Assembly (NCBI GenBank): GCA_913060865.1
Contig: CAJXTU010000003.1
Span: forward strand, 62,001-126,000
DNA length: 64,000 nt
Source of the DNA: an uncultured Cycloclasticus sp.
GTDB taxonomy: Bacteria > Pseudomonadota > Gammaproteobacteria > Methylococcales > Cycloclasticaceae
Direction: 5' to 3'
The position numbers were made by a program, and so were the translations under genes. This document shows, piece by piece, positions 56,559 through 64,000 of this stretch (position 1 is the first letter of the stretch; the number at the start of each line of letters is the position of its first letter). The notes under the pieces are model-generated. The model did not search any database. It had not been told where the DNA came from and saw nothing but the letters and a program-made list of their open reading frames with translations.

Positions 56559-57851
56559 TTGAATTCCGAAAAAACATCCATTCCGCGAGCACTGATCGTC
56601 GCCGTGCAGTTAGACAGCGTCAGCGATGTTGAATTCGAGTCGTCGTTGGCCGAGTTAGGTGACCTTGCAAAGACATTAGGACTGAACGTGGTCGGCCAGT
56701 TTACTCAAAAACGCTCTTCTTTTGATTCTACGGCGTATATGGGCGTTGGCAAACGAGAGGAAATGCAAACGTTCTTAGAGGCCAAACAAGAAGACCCAAT
56801 AGAGTTTATTCTTGTTGACCATGAAATTTCGCCGTCCCAAGCACTCAATCTAGAAAATGAAGTCGGTTGTGAGGTGATGGACCGAACGGTGGTGATCCTT
56901 GAGATTTTTCATCGTAATGCCAGTTCACACGCTGCACGGGTACAAGTTGAGATTGCGCGTCTTACTTATATGGCGCCACGTTTACGTGAAGCAGCCAAGC
57001 GTGCCGGACCCATGGGTAGGCAGCGTAGTGGCACCGGAGGGCGCGGTACAGGTCAATCACGCAGTCAAGTGGATAGCCAAAAAGTTCGCGATCGTATTGC
57101 TGAGCTGCAAAAAGAAATTGATACCATGGAGGCTAGTCGCGATACCCAACGATCACAACGTCAAGGGCAACCGGCGGTGGCACTGGTGGGTTATACCAAC
57201 GCGGGGAAATCTACCTTGATGCGCGCTTTAACTGGCAAAGACGCCTTAGTGGCCAACAAATTGTTTGCTACGTTAGACACCAAGGTACGCACATTACATC
57301 CAGAAAGTGTACCGCGGATATTGGTCAGTGACACAGTTGGTTTTATCAAAAACTTACCACATGGACTGGTTGCCTCGTTCAAATCAACGTTGGACGAAGC
57401 TCTTAGCGCATCGCTGTTGCTGCACGTTATTGACGCTGGCGACCCTGGGTATGAGATGCAGATTGAGGTAACCGATAAAGTACTAGCTGAGATTGGTGCC
57501 GATAGTCTGCCGCGCATTCGGGTGTTCAATAAAATTGACTATCTGAACGACGAAGATGCACAAACAGAGCGTATCGCAGAGCTGCAAGCAAAGTATCCCG
57601 ACTGTATTGTTCTTAGCGCGCGCCGTAAAGACGATATAAAAACATTACATCAGGCGATTGTGCACGTTTTTCAACAGCAGATGATTGAATCCGAGATTTT
57701 TTTACCTTGGTCGGCGCAAGGATTACGCGGCGAAATTTTTGCCTCCTGTGAAGTACTTGAAGAGCGCGCCGATACCGCGGGTGCATTTTTTCGCTTCCGC
57801 GCGACACCGGATGTAATCGCTAGGCTGAATGAACTTTCAGACAAGTCGTAA
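56559..57851 (+). CDS. Second, divergent HflX-family GTPase
   Basis: 430 residues with HflX layout: N-terminal domain (YMGVGKREEMQTFL, VDHEISPSQALNLENE), long helical arm, and the G domain GYTNAGKSTLMRAL, SDTVGFIKNLPHG, FNKIDYLND. The family linker GGxGxRGPGExxLExDRR is replaced by GTGGRGTGQSRSQVDSQK. The sequence is clearly different from the hflX at 5901. It starts with TTG, with GAGGAA 11 nt before. GC-richer than the chromosome average by eye; probably horizontally acquired or an old paralogue. Confidence 0.88.
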   Translation: MNSEKTSIPRALIVAVQLDSVSDVEFESSLAELGDLAKTLGLNVVGQFTQKRSSFDSTAYMGVGKREEMQTFLEAKQEDPIEFILVDHEISPSQALNLENEVGCEVMDRTVVILEIFHRNASSHAARVQVEIARLTYMAPRLREAAKRAGPMGRQRSGTGGRGTGQSRSQVDSQKVRDRIAELQKEIDTMEASRDTQRSQRQGQPAVALVGYTNAGKSTLMRALTGKDALVANKLFATLDTKVRTLHPESVPRILVSDTVGFIKNLPHGLVASFKSTLDEALSASLLLHVIDAGDPGYEMQIEVTDKVLAEIGADSLPRIRVFNKIDYLNDEDAQTERIAELQAKYPDCIVLSARRKDDIKTLHQAIVHVFQQQMIESEIFLPWSAQGLRGEIFASCEVLEERADTAGAFFRFRATPDVIARLNELSDKS

Positions 57852-57892
57852 TGGAGCAATTAGAGGAAAAAATCAGCCAACTTAATTTTCTT

Positions 57893-58513
57893 TTAAACGA
57901 CCTTAATAGCCATATCTTCTAGTGTATTGGCAGCCACATGTATTCTTTTAGCTATTTCTTTAAGCTGAAGAATCATGTCTTTTTGACGAATGATAGTCTT
58001 GAGGTCATCTGATTTTAGAAGAGTTGAACTGGCGTTGGCACAAGCGGAAACCACTTGGTCGTAGAGTTCAAGTATTTGCTCAACATGATGACTGATTAGG
58101 CGTAAAGGTTGCTTCGGTAATAGGCTAATACCTTCTTCAAGCAGGCTGGACATAGTAAACAGGATGTCCGTAATGGGCCGATAATTCTCAAGCGAGTGGA
58201 TGTCATACGTTTCTATTTCTAAACGGAAATGTTTAACACTTAGCGCTATCCAGTCAAGTTGGGTAATGATTCTATAGATCGATTCTTTGTCATAGGGCGT
58301 AATAAGAACATCCAATAACTGCTGCATGTTTCTCGTTTTTATTTCACGCTCGCGCTTAACATCATGGATGATGTGCCTTAACTCAGAAATGTCATTTTCA
58401 ACACAGGCATTTCGAATGTGTGACATAAGCTTATTGACAATAGTGGCTTGCTGATAAATAGCAGCATTAAAATCCACCTCTTTGGGAAGGATATATTTGC
58501 GTATAAAGCTCAT
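57893..58513 (-). CDS. DUF47/PhoU-like phosphate transport accessory protein
   Basis: A 206-residue all-helical protein of the DUF47 family (start MSFIRKYILPKEVDFNA; regular heptad-like helices). Members are PhoU-related and act with Pit transporters. Its start is 3 nt after the pit stop, so the two are co-transcribed. Confidence 0.88.
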   Translation of the reverse strand: MSFIRKYILPKEVDFNAAIYQQATIVNKLMSHIRNACVENDISELRHIIHDVKREREIKTRNMQQLLDVLITPYDKESIYRIITQLDWIALSVKHFRLEIETYDIHSLENYRPITDILFTMSSLLEEGISLLPKQPLRLISHHVEQILELYDQVVSACANASSTLLKSDDLKTIIRQKDMILQLKEIAKRIHVAANTLEDMAIKVV

Positions 58514-58516
58514 AAA

Positions 58517-59551
58517 TTAACTCCAAATTGCGTTGTAACTAAAGCAAAATAACCAACCTAATATAATAGTAATAGGGATATTAAGCCACCAGCCAGAAAG
58601 AATACCCATCGCTGTTTGCCATTTAACATGTAATGGTTTTCTTGCTGCACCATTACCCAATAAGGTTGCGGTAACAACTTGGGTTGTAGAAGTAGGTGCT
58701 CCTATACTGGTTGCTAGCGTATTGACGAGGGCAGAGCCGATTTGGTTGGCGACAGAATGCACAGGGGTTACTTTAAAAAGTTTGTAGCCGAGCGTTTTTA
58801 TTATTCGCCAACCACCAAATAGCGTACCTAATGTTATGGCAGATGCACACCAAAAGATTGCCCACATCGGTACGTGGAACTGTTGCTCATGACGAAACGC
58901 CAGTAGTGCCATACCGATAATAGCCATGCCTTTTTGCGCATCATTTGCGCCGTGTGAAAAGCCTAGCCATGCAATGCTAACGTACTGGAAGTATTTAAGC
59001 CATTTAGTAGCCTTAACGGTTAGATGACTGAATAATTTTATAAAAACCCTCATCACAAAAAAACCGATTAAAAAACCGAGAAATGGGGAGGCTAATAAGC
59101 CGGCCACTACTTTCATTAAACCCTCTAAATGACCGTTTTCTAGCGCATGAATCCCCCAGTTAATTTCCCCCGCACCGACAGCATATAAGCCTGCACCAAC
59201 AAGTCCTCCTGCTAGCGAATTTGATGATGACGATGGATATCCTAGCCACCAGGTTATAAGGTTGAAAAAAATAGCCGACAATAAGGCGCCAATAACAATG
59301 CTTTCTCCTAGCAGTTGAGAGGCTTCGTTAATATCAATTAGTGTTCCAACGGTATTAGCAACCGTTAGCCCAACAGTAAAAGGTGCAATAAAGGTAAAGA
59401 CACAAACAATAGAAATTGAGATGGCTGGGGACATCAGGTGTGATGCGATAGCCGTTGCCACCATGTCGGCAGCATCGTGAAACCCGTTAGTAAAATCAAA
59501 AATCCCAACGGTGAGTACAATTAAAACAAACGAAAGAGTGACTATATCCAT
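58517..59551 (-). CDS. pit: Pit-family inorganic phosphate transporter
   Basis: Low-affinity phosphate (metal-phosphate:H+) symporter. The 344 residues contain the paired PiT signatures GFHDAADMVATAI (about residues 24-36) and GANDAQKGMAIIGMAL, and about ten membrane helices. The second repeat half (GSALVNTLATSIGAPTSTTQ) is also typical. Upstream partner of the DUF47 gene. Confidence 0.93.
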   Translation of the reverse strand: MDIVTLSFVLIVLTVGIFDFTNGFHDAADMVATAIASHLMSPAISISIVCVFTFIAPFTVGLTVANTVGTLIDINEASQLLGESIVIGALLSAIFFNLITWWLGYPSSSSNSLAGGLVGAGLYAVGAGEINWGIHALENGHLEGLMKVVAGLLASPFLGFLIGFFVMRVFIKLFSHLTVKATKWLKYFQYVSIAWLGFSHGANDAQKGMAIIGMALLAFRHEQQFHVPMWAIFWCASAITLGTLFGGWRIIKTLGYKLFKVTPVHSVANQIGSALVNTLATSIGAPTSTTQVVTATLLGNGAARKPLHVKWQTAMGILSGWWLNIPITIILGWLFCFSYNAIWS

Positions 59552-59921
59552 TTATTCGACCTTAATGCCTAGTTATGAATTTCAAGCAACTCTCCCCCCA
59601 AATTCTTTGGTGAGCCGAGTATTATTACTGCTCATTATACAATCAAGAGAGTTAAGGAAATCAGCCAGCTTGATCCCTTCAGCTAAAGTGGACGTTACCT
59701 TTTAATTATATCCGGTGATGCAAACCATATAGCCAAAATTTATTTGTTTATCACATTCGAACCTATTCCCTATAAAGCACCCCGAATAAAAAATCACTAG
59801 ACAAGTTTCAACCTGATTTATTTGGGCGCCGCACCTACACAAAAGCTTCCTGAGTTGCACTATATTGCATATCCAGTGACAGGTATAATGGTTCCCCTCC
59901 CCCGCTTTGTTAGATATTAGT
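59552..59921. other. 370-nt gap between pit and the VF530-type gene
   Basis: Contains one copy of the dispersed motif (TCAGCCAGCTTGAT at 59662) and a segment (59706-59775: TATATCC... AACCTATTCCCTATAAAG) loosely similar to 53274-53340. A TATAAT at 59884-59889 could be the -10 of the following gene, with a leader of about 30 nt; no good -35 is seen. No gene was recognised. Confidence 0.4.
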
Positions 59922-60416
59922 ATGAACGATGAAATTGATTACACGAATAACCCGCTGCATGGCCTTAGTTTAAAAAACTTGTTGATTGAAATAGTAGACC
60001 ATTACGGTTTTGAAATTCTCTTTGCTTATTTGAATATCAACTGCTTTAAGACCAACCCAAGTATAGCGTCTAGCGTTAAGTTCCTTAAAAAGACGACATG
60101 GGCACGTGAGAAGATTGAGGCGTTCTATTTATATGAATTCAAAAGCTTGCCTAAGGTATCTTCCGAACAATATTCATTACCCCCTCGGGATCGGATTATT
60201 CCTGATGATCAAACGCCCGGCGAACCTGCTGAGTTAAACTTAGAGAGTGCTGAAAAATTACGTATAAAACGTGTAACAAAAGCCGCTGCATACAACAAAG
60301 GCAAACATGCAGACAACCGAGATAATCATCGTTACGAAAAGAATGAACACGAGTCTTTTGATTCTAATGACTCTTCTCCTGAAGAGCATGAAGACCCTTG
60401 GGCGAAATGGAGGTAA
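59922..60416 (+). CDS. VF530-type (DUF2132) protein with extended acidic C-terminus
   Basis: Residues 1-75 match the small VF530 family: [56 protein letters not shown]. The solved members are short helical proteins suggested to bind DNA. Here a further 90 residues follow, low-complexity and charged ([28 protein letters not shown]), ending in W-A-K-W-R. The ATG at 59922 is preferred to a TTG at 59907. Followed by the IS30 insertion. Confidence 0.8.
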   Translation: MNDEIDYTNNPLHGLSLKNLLIEIVDHYGFEILFAYLNINCFKTNPSIASSVKFLKKTTWAREKIEAFYLYEFKSLPKVSSEQYSLPPRDRIIPDDQTPGEPAELNLESAEKLRIKRVTKAAAYNKGKHADNRDNHRYEKNEHESFDSNDSSPEEHEDPWAKWR

Positions 60417-60500
60417 AACTAATTAAAATTCATCCGGCACTTTTCATCAACGTTGGCCACCCATAATGCCCTAATATCTTTAGACTTCTATCAAAACAAC

Positions 60501-61586
60501 CGCGGATTTCAGTCGCCAGTGCGACACATTGAATTTTGATGGCCAGTGGGCGACACTCACGGTCGACTAAAACCCAATGTGAGATCACTATGCCAAAGAC
60601 ATATACCCGACTGACCGAAGACGAACGATACCAGATTTATGAGGGCGTGACAGAAAGTCGGTCACATCGTGAAATAGCCTTCCTGATCAACAAACACCAT
60701 AGTGCGGTTTCTCGGGAAATAAAACGCAATACAGGCTTGCGGGGCTATAGACCCAAACAAGCACAAGAGAAAACGCAAGAGCGACATCACAATAAGCCTC
60801 GCCATAGGAAGCTAACCGCCGAGGTTCAATCATTAATTGCTGAAAACATTCGGCACGAGTGGAGCCCAGATCAGATACAAGGGCGACTTAGAAGCGAAGG
60901 GTACCCGATGGTCTGTGCGACCACTATTTACAACTATATCCAGCAAGATAAAGCCTCTGGCGGTGAGCTTTACCAACATCTTCGTCACCGTAGGCCTTAC
61001 AAGAAACGCACAGGCTCACCGGATGCTAGAGGCCGAATTATTGGGCGTGTACCCATCGATCAGAGGCCACCTATTGTCGATGAGAAAGTACGCTTAGGTG
61101 ACTGGGAAGCCGACACGGTCATAGGTAAAGGTCATCAAGGGGTTTTGGTGACATTGGCTGAACGGGTCAGTAAAAAAACACTAATTACTGCTGTTCCCAC
61201 CAAGCATGCCGAGGTGGTTAAGGATGCAATTATCAAGCTACTAGAACCAGAGAAGCCATACCTTCACACGATTACGTTTGATAACGGCAAAGAGTTTGCT
61301 TACCACCCTCAAATGAAGGAGGCGCTCGGTGCAGACAACTATTTTGCACACCCTTACAGTTCATGGGAACGAGGGCTGAATGAAAATCATAATGGGCTGA
61401 TACGTCAATATCTACCGAAGAGCATGGCGTTAGATAAAGTAAACGATGAAGATATTAGCTTGATCCAGGATAAACTTAACAACAGGCCCAGAAAGTTACT
61501 CAACTATAAAACACCAAATGAGGTTTACGATGCCTTGTGTTTAGCTGCATAATTATGCGGTGTCGCACTGGCGAATGAAATCCGCG
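60501..61586 (+). mobile_element. IS30-family insertion sequence, complete
   Basis: 1086 bp, bounded by 27-bp inverted repeats (60501-60527 and 61560-61586, one mismatch; outer bases CGCGGATTTCA) and flanked by a 3-bp direct repeat AAC on both sides (60498-60500 and 61587-61589), the target duplication expected for IS30. It contains one intact transposase gene. It has landed between the VF530-type gene and the cupin gene without disrupting either. Confidence 0.93.
60590..61552 (+). CDS. IS30-family transposase
   Basis: DDE transposase of 320 residues. N-terminal helix-turn-helix (LTEDERYQIYEGVTES, SHREIAFLINKHHSAVSREI), then the catalytic domain with GDWEADTVIG, TFDNGKEFAYH and WERGLNENHNGLIRQYLPK (D-D-E). 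The ATG at 60590 is 54 nt later than the first in-frame ATG (60536), which would lie next to the inverted repeat; the later start matches IS30 proteins (MPKTYTRL). Confidence 0.93.
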   Translation: MPKTYTRLTEDERYQIYEGVTESRSHREIAFLINKHHSAVSREIKRNTGLRGYRPKQAQEKTQERHHNKPRHRKLTAEVQSLIAENIRHEWSPDQIQGRLRSEGYPMVCATTIYNYIQQDKASGGELYQHLRHRRPYKKRTGSPDARGRIIGRVPIDQRPPIVDEKVRLGDWEADTVIGKGHQGVLVTLAERVSKKTLITAVPTKHAEVVKDAIIKLLEPEKPYLHTITFDNGKEFAYHPQMKEALGADNYFAHPYSSWERGLNENHNGLIRQYLPKSMALDKVNDEDISLIQDKLNNRPRKLLNYKTPNEVYDALCLAA

Positions 61587-61686
61587 AACGTTAATATTAA
61601 AAATGCCTAACAAAAGATTCATAACAACAAACTAAAAAATGCGTGAATCTTAACTTCACCTTAAAAAAATTCAAAGGATTTACCAA

Positions 61687-61998
61687 TTGGCAAATATATT
61701 TAGCGATATTCCATCGAACTTACCAAATGAAATTTTTGACGATATTATCGTCACAGACAAGCTAAGGGTTGAGCGCATCCTATCAAAAGGGCAAACCTCT
61801 CCAAGTAGTGGCTGGCATCATCAAAGTGAAAGTGAATGGGTTATTGTTTTATCTGGTTACGGTGTCATTGAGTATATAAATGGCGATAGAGTTACTCTTA
61901 AACAAGGTGATTATTTAAAGATTAACGCTAATGAAAAGCACCGAGTGATAGAAACATCGTCTGATGAAACGACCGTTTGGTTAGCGATTTTCTATTAA
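61687..61998 (+). CDS. Cupin-domain protein
   Basis: A 103-residue single cupin barrel: SGWHHQSESEWVIVLSGYGVIEYINGD (motif 1 with His-His and Glu) and LKQGDYLKINANEKHRV (motif 2 with His). Metal binding is likely; the function (isomerase, sensor or other) is unknown. It starts with TTG 8 nt after AAAGGA. A similar opening (NIFSDIPSNLPNEIFDDII) is common in this family. Confidence 0.82.
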   Translation: MANIFSDIPSNLPNEIFDDIIVTDKLRVERILSKGQTSPSSGWHHQSESEWVIVLSGYGVIEYINGDRVTLKQGDYLKINANEKHRVIETSSDETTVWLAIFY

Positions 61999-62023
61999 GT
62001 TTGCTCATTATAAAAATCAGAAT

Positions 62024-62046
62024 TAAAGGGGAGCACCACCCTTTTA
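62024..62046 (+). terminator. Weak terminator after the cupin gene
   Basis: AAAGGG / CCCTTT stem with 8-nt loop and TTTTATT tail, 26 nt past the stop. Confidence 0.4.
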
Positions 62047-62168
62047 TTAGACAGTTACTGAACACAGCTTAGCCTTCTACTTAAAATTCGCTTATTAGTG
62101 GAGGCGTCACAAATCTCTCATCGCCATGCAGAGTTCACCTTATTAGCCATGAGCCTATATTGTGCTTA

Positions 62169-64000
62169 TTAATGGGTTTTCAGCCACTGCTCAAAGTTTG
62201 TCGCTGACATAGGCTTTCCAAAGTAATAACCTTGAAATACCTGACAGCCTTTTTCAGCAAGAAAGCCTATTTGCTCTTCAGTCTCAACACCTTCTGCAAC
62301 CACCGCCAGTTTAAGCTTTTCGCAAACCGTTAAGATAACATCGATAATGGCCCGATCATTCTCATCACTCGCTATATCCATTACAAAGGAGCGATCAATT
62401 TTAAGTTGCTGCAAAGGCAGGCGTTTAAGGTATGACAGTGAGGAATACCCCGTACCAAAATCATCCATTGAAAACCTAACACCCTGCTTTATCAAGGCTG
62501 TCATTTTTTCAATCGCTTCGTCCAGCTTATCCATAACCATACCCTCTGTTATTTCTAGGTAAAGCAACTCTGAAGATAAGCCCGTTTCTTCCATAATACT
62601 CTTTACGGTTGAAACAAAGTCAGTTTGAACAAATTGCTTAGGGCTAATATTAACCGCAAAGTGCTGATTATTTTTTCCAAACAAGCCTTTATCAACCCAT
62701 TTTTTTACTTGCTGGCAACTACTTCGAAGTACCCACTCACCCAACGGAATAATAAGTCCAGACTCTTCGGCAATAGGGATAAATTTAGCCGGTGAAATCA
62801 TGCCTAATTCTGGGTGATTCCAGCGTAACAGCACTTCAGCGCCTACACATTGTCCCTTATGGTCAACTTGTGGTTGATAAAAAGGCTCTAAATGACTATT
62901 TTTTATTGCTCGACGTAAATCTTTTTCAAGCTGCAATCTAGCATCGGCTGTTTTTTGCATCTCGGGTTCATAAAAACATACTTGGTTACGTCCTTGCCCT
63001 TTAGCCCTGTACATGGCCGTATCTGCATGTTTTAAAATATCATCGACATTGCAATCTTCTGCTGAAAACAGGCTAATGCCTAAGCTAACGGAAACATAAT
63101 GCTCGTGCTCATATAAAAAGAAGGGTGCGGATAAGACGTGCTGCACTTTCTCAGCTATCGCCTGGGCTTGGCCAGCGGCTTGACTTGGATTATGGCTCAA
63201 ATCTGTTAAAAGAATAATAAACTCATCACCCCCCAGCCTTGCAACGGTATCTTCTCCTCTTATTTGTCGATTTAACCGTTGCGCCACTTGTTCCAGTAAA
63301 GAGTCGCCTATGTTGTGACCCAATGAGTCATTAAGTGTCTTAAAATGATCTAAATCTAAAAAGAGAATAGCCGAGTAATGTTGATGCCTTTTAACTGATG
63401 CCACTTCAACTTCCAAACGGTCTATTAACAAGCGCCGGTTAGGTATTTTTGTTAAGGGGTCATAAAAGGCCAATCGCTCAATGTCCCTCTCAGCTTTTTT
63501 CCGCTCAGAAATATCTCTAGCCACCCACATCACAGAGCCTTTTGAAGAACCTTTTCGATCTTGATATACAACCACTCTCGCCTCAAGGTAAACTTTTTTA
63601 TTCGGGGTCGCTACTTCATATTCATAAACTTGCATTTTTTTTGTGTCTAATGTTCTTTTTATGGCACTGATAACACCTTCTGCTTCCTTGATAGACAGCA
63701 TTTCAGGCACATATTTTCCAACTATCTCAGACGCACTGACCATGCTTAGGCTATCACACGCCCCATGAAACTCTAAGACCAGCCCACCTTCATCAATCAC
63801 CATAACCATGTCAGGTAACGTATTATTAAGAGCCTCTAGTCGTTGGTTATTTTGCCGTAGTAACTCTTGTGCTTCATAACTTTCTGTCACATCATGAAAA
63901 ACAAGGATAACCCCACTTAAGTCACCTTCTTTACTTAAAATGGGTGCGGCACTGTCCGCAATTTGATATTCCGTTCCATCTTTTGAAATGAGCGAGGTAT
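62169..64000 (-). CDS. PAS-GGDEF-EAL protein, N-terminus beyond the window
   Basis: The frame is open to the window edge, so about 610 C-terminal residues are seen. It begins inside a PAS domain (SKDGTEYQIADSAAPI... VIFVFHDVTES-like), then a second PAS (LPDMVMVIDEGG; PAC segment GSVMWVARDISERKKAE), an intact GGDEF domain (LTKIPNRRLL, ARLGGDEFIILL, SLGISLFSAED) and an EAL domain (QPQVDHKGQCVGAEVLLRW, with EVL for EAL; LEITEGMVM; MDDFGTGYSSL; KIDRSFV; VAEGVET). It may both make and break c-di-GMP; the EVL variant is common among active enzymes. A GTG at 63890 is not the true start. Confidence 0.93.
   Translation of the reverse strand, partial: TSLISKDGTEYQIADSAAPILSKEGDLSGVILVFHDVTESYEAQELLRQNNQRLEALNNTLPDMVMVIDEGGLVLEFHGACDSLSMVSASEIVGKYVPEMLSIKEAEGVISAIKRTLDTKKMQVYEYEVATPNKKVYLEARVVVYQDRKGSSKGSVMWVARDISERKKAERDIERLAFYDPLTKIPNRRLLIDRLEVEVASVKRHQHYSAILFLDLDHFKTLNDSLGHNIGDSLLEQVAQRLNRQIRGEDTVARLGGDEFIILLTDLSHNPSQAAGQAQAIAEKVQHVLSAPFFLYEHEHYVSVSLGISLFSAEDCNVDDILKHADTAMYRAKGQGRNQVCFYEPEMQKTADARLQLEKDLRRAIKNSHLEPFYQPQVDHKGQCVGAEVLLRWNHPELGMISPAKFIPIAEESGLIIPLGEWVLRSSCQQVKKWVDKGLFGKNNQHFAVNISPKQFVQTDFVSTVKSIMEETGLSSELLYLEITEGMVMDKLDEAIEKMTALIKQGVRFSMDDFGTGYSSLSYLKRLPLQQLKIDRSFVMDIASDENDRAIIDVILTVCEKLKLAVVAEGVETEEQIGFLAEKGCQVFQGYYFGKPMSATNFEQWLKTH

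Overview
The window is a stretch of a gammaproteobacterial chromosome of moderate-to-low GC (about 40% by eye). Gene content and order suggest a marine, aerobic organism of the Piscirickettsiaceae/Thiotrichales kind (Cycloclasticus- or Methylophaga-like). That placement is from memory of gene order and protein flavour and was not tested. No rRNA, CRISPR array or prophage was seen.

Bases 1-45,000 are core genome, mostly on the minus strand and in conserved blocks. (1) The edge of an acyl-CoA synthetase gene. (2) nnrD-tsaE-amiC-mutL-miaA-hfq-hflX-hflK-hflC-DUF2065-hisZ-purA, the Enterobacteria-type superoperon with hisZ added, flanked by queG, orn and rsgA. (3) dnaX-ebfC-recR with the 4.5S SRP RNA gene; dnaX carries a run of nine A that looks like a programmed slippage site for making tau and gamma. 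(4) A RegB/RegA redox two-component pair, a degenerate GGDEF protein and a monomeric isocitrate dehydrogenase. (5) uvrC-pgsA-tRNA-Gly-tRNA-Cys. (6) tRNA-fMet-rimP-nusA-infB-rbfA-truB-rpsO-pnp followed by phaR. (7) glyA-nrdR-ribD-ribE-ribBA-ribH-nusB-thiL-pgpA.

Bases 45,000-64,000 are an accessory, patchwork region. It holds ettA, small conserved unknowns (DUF2834, DUF3297, a 91-aa family, a 50-aa lysine-rich protein, a VF530-type protein), a cytidylyltransferase plus CDP-alcohol phosphotransferase pair, glutathione peroxidase, HtpX, an RluA-type pseudouridine synthase, an FAD monooxygenase with a DnaJ-like Cys module, a second and divergent HflX, a Pit phosphate transporter with its DUF47 partner, an intact IS30 element, a cupin, and the C-terminal part of a PAS-GGDEF-EAL protein cut by the window edge.

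The most unusual signal in the accessory part is repetition. The 3' end of ettA plus downstream DNA occurs three times (about 46.96, 47.48 and 52.76 kb). A 91-aa gene has a broken second copy 1.4 kb away. Degenerate intergenic repeats and a dying REP-associated transposase fragment lie among them. The region looks built by successive duplication or insertion downstream of ettA. No complete new defence or metabolic system was recognised; the best candidates for new biology are the cytidylyltransferase/phosphotransferase pair, the Cys-module monooxygenase next to the second HflX, and the ettA-tail repeats.
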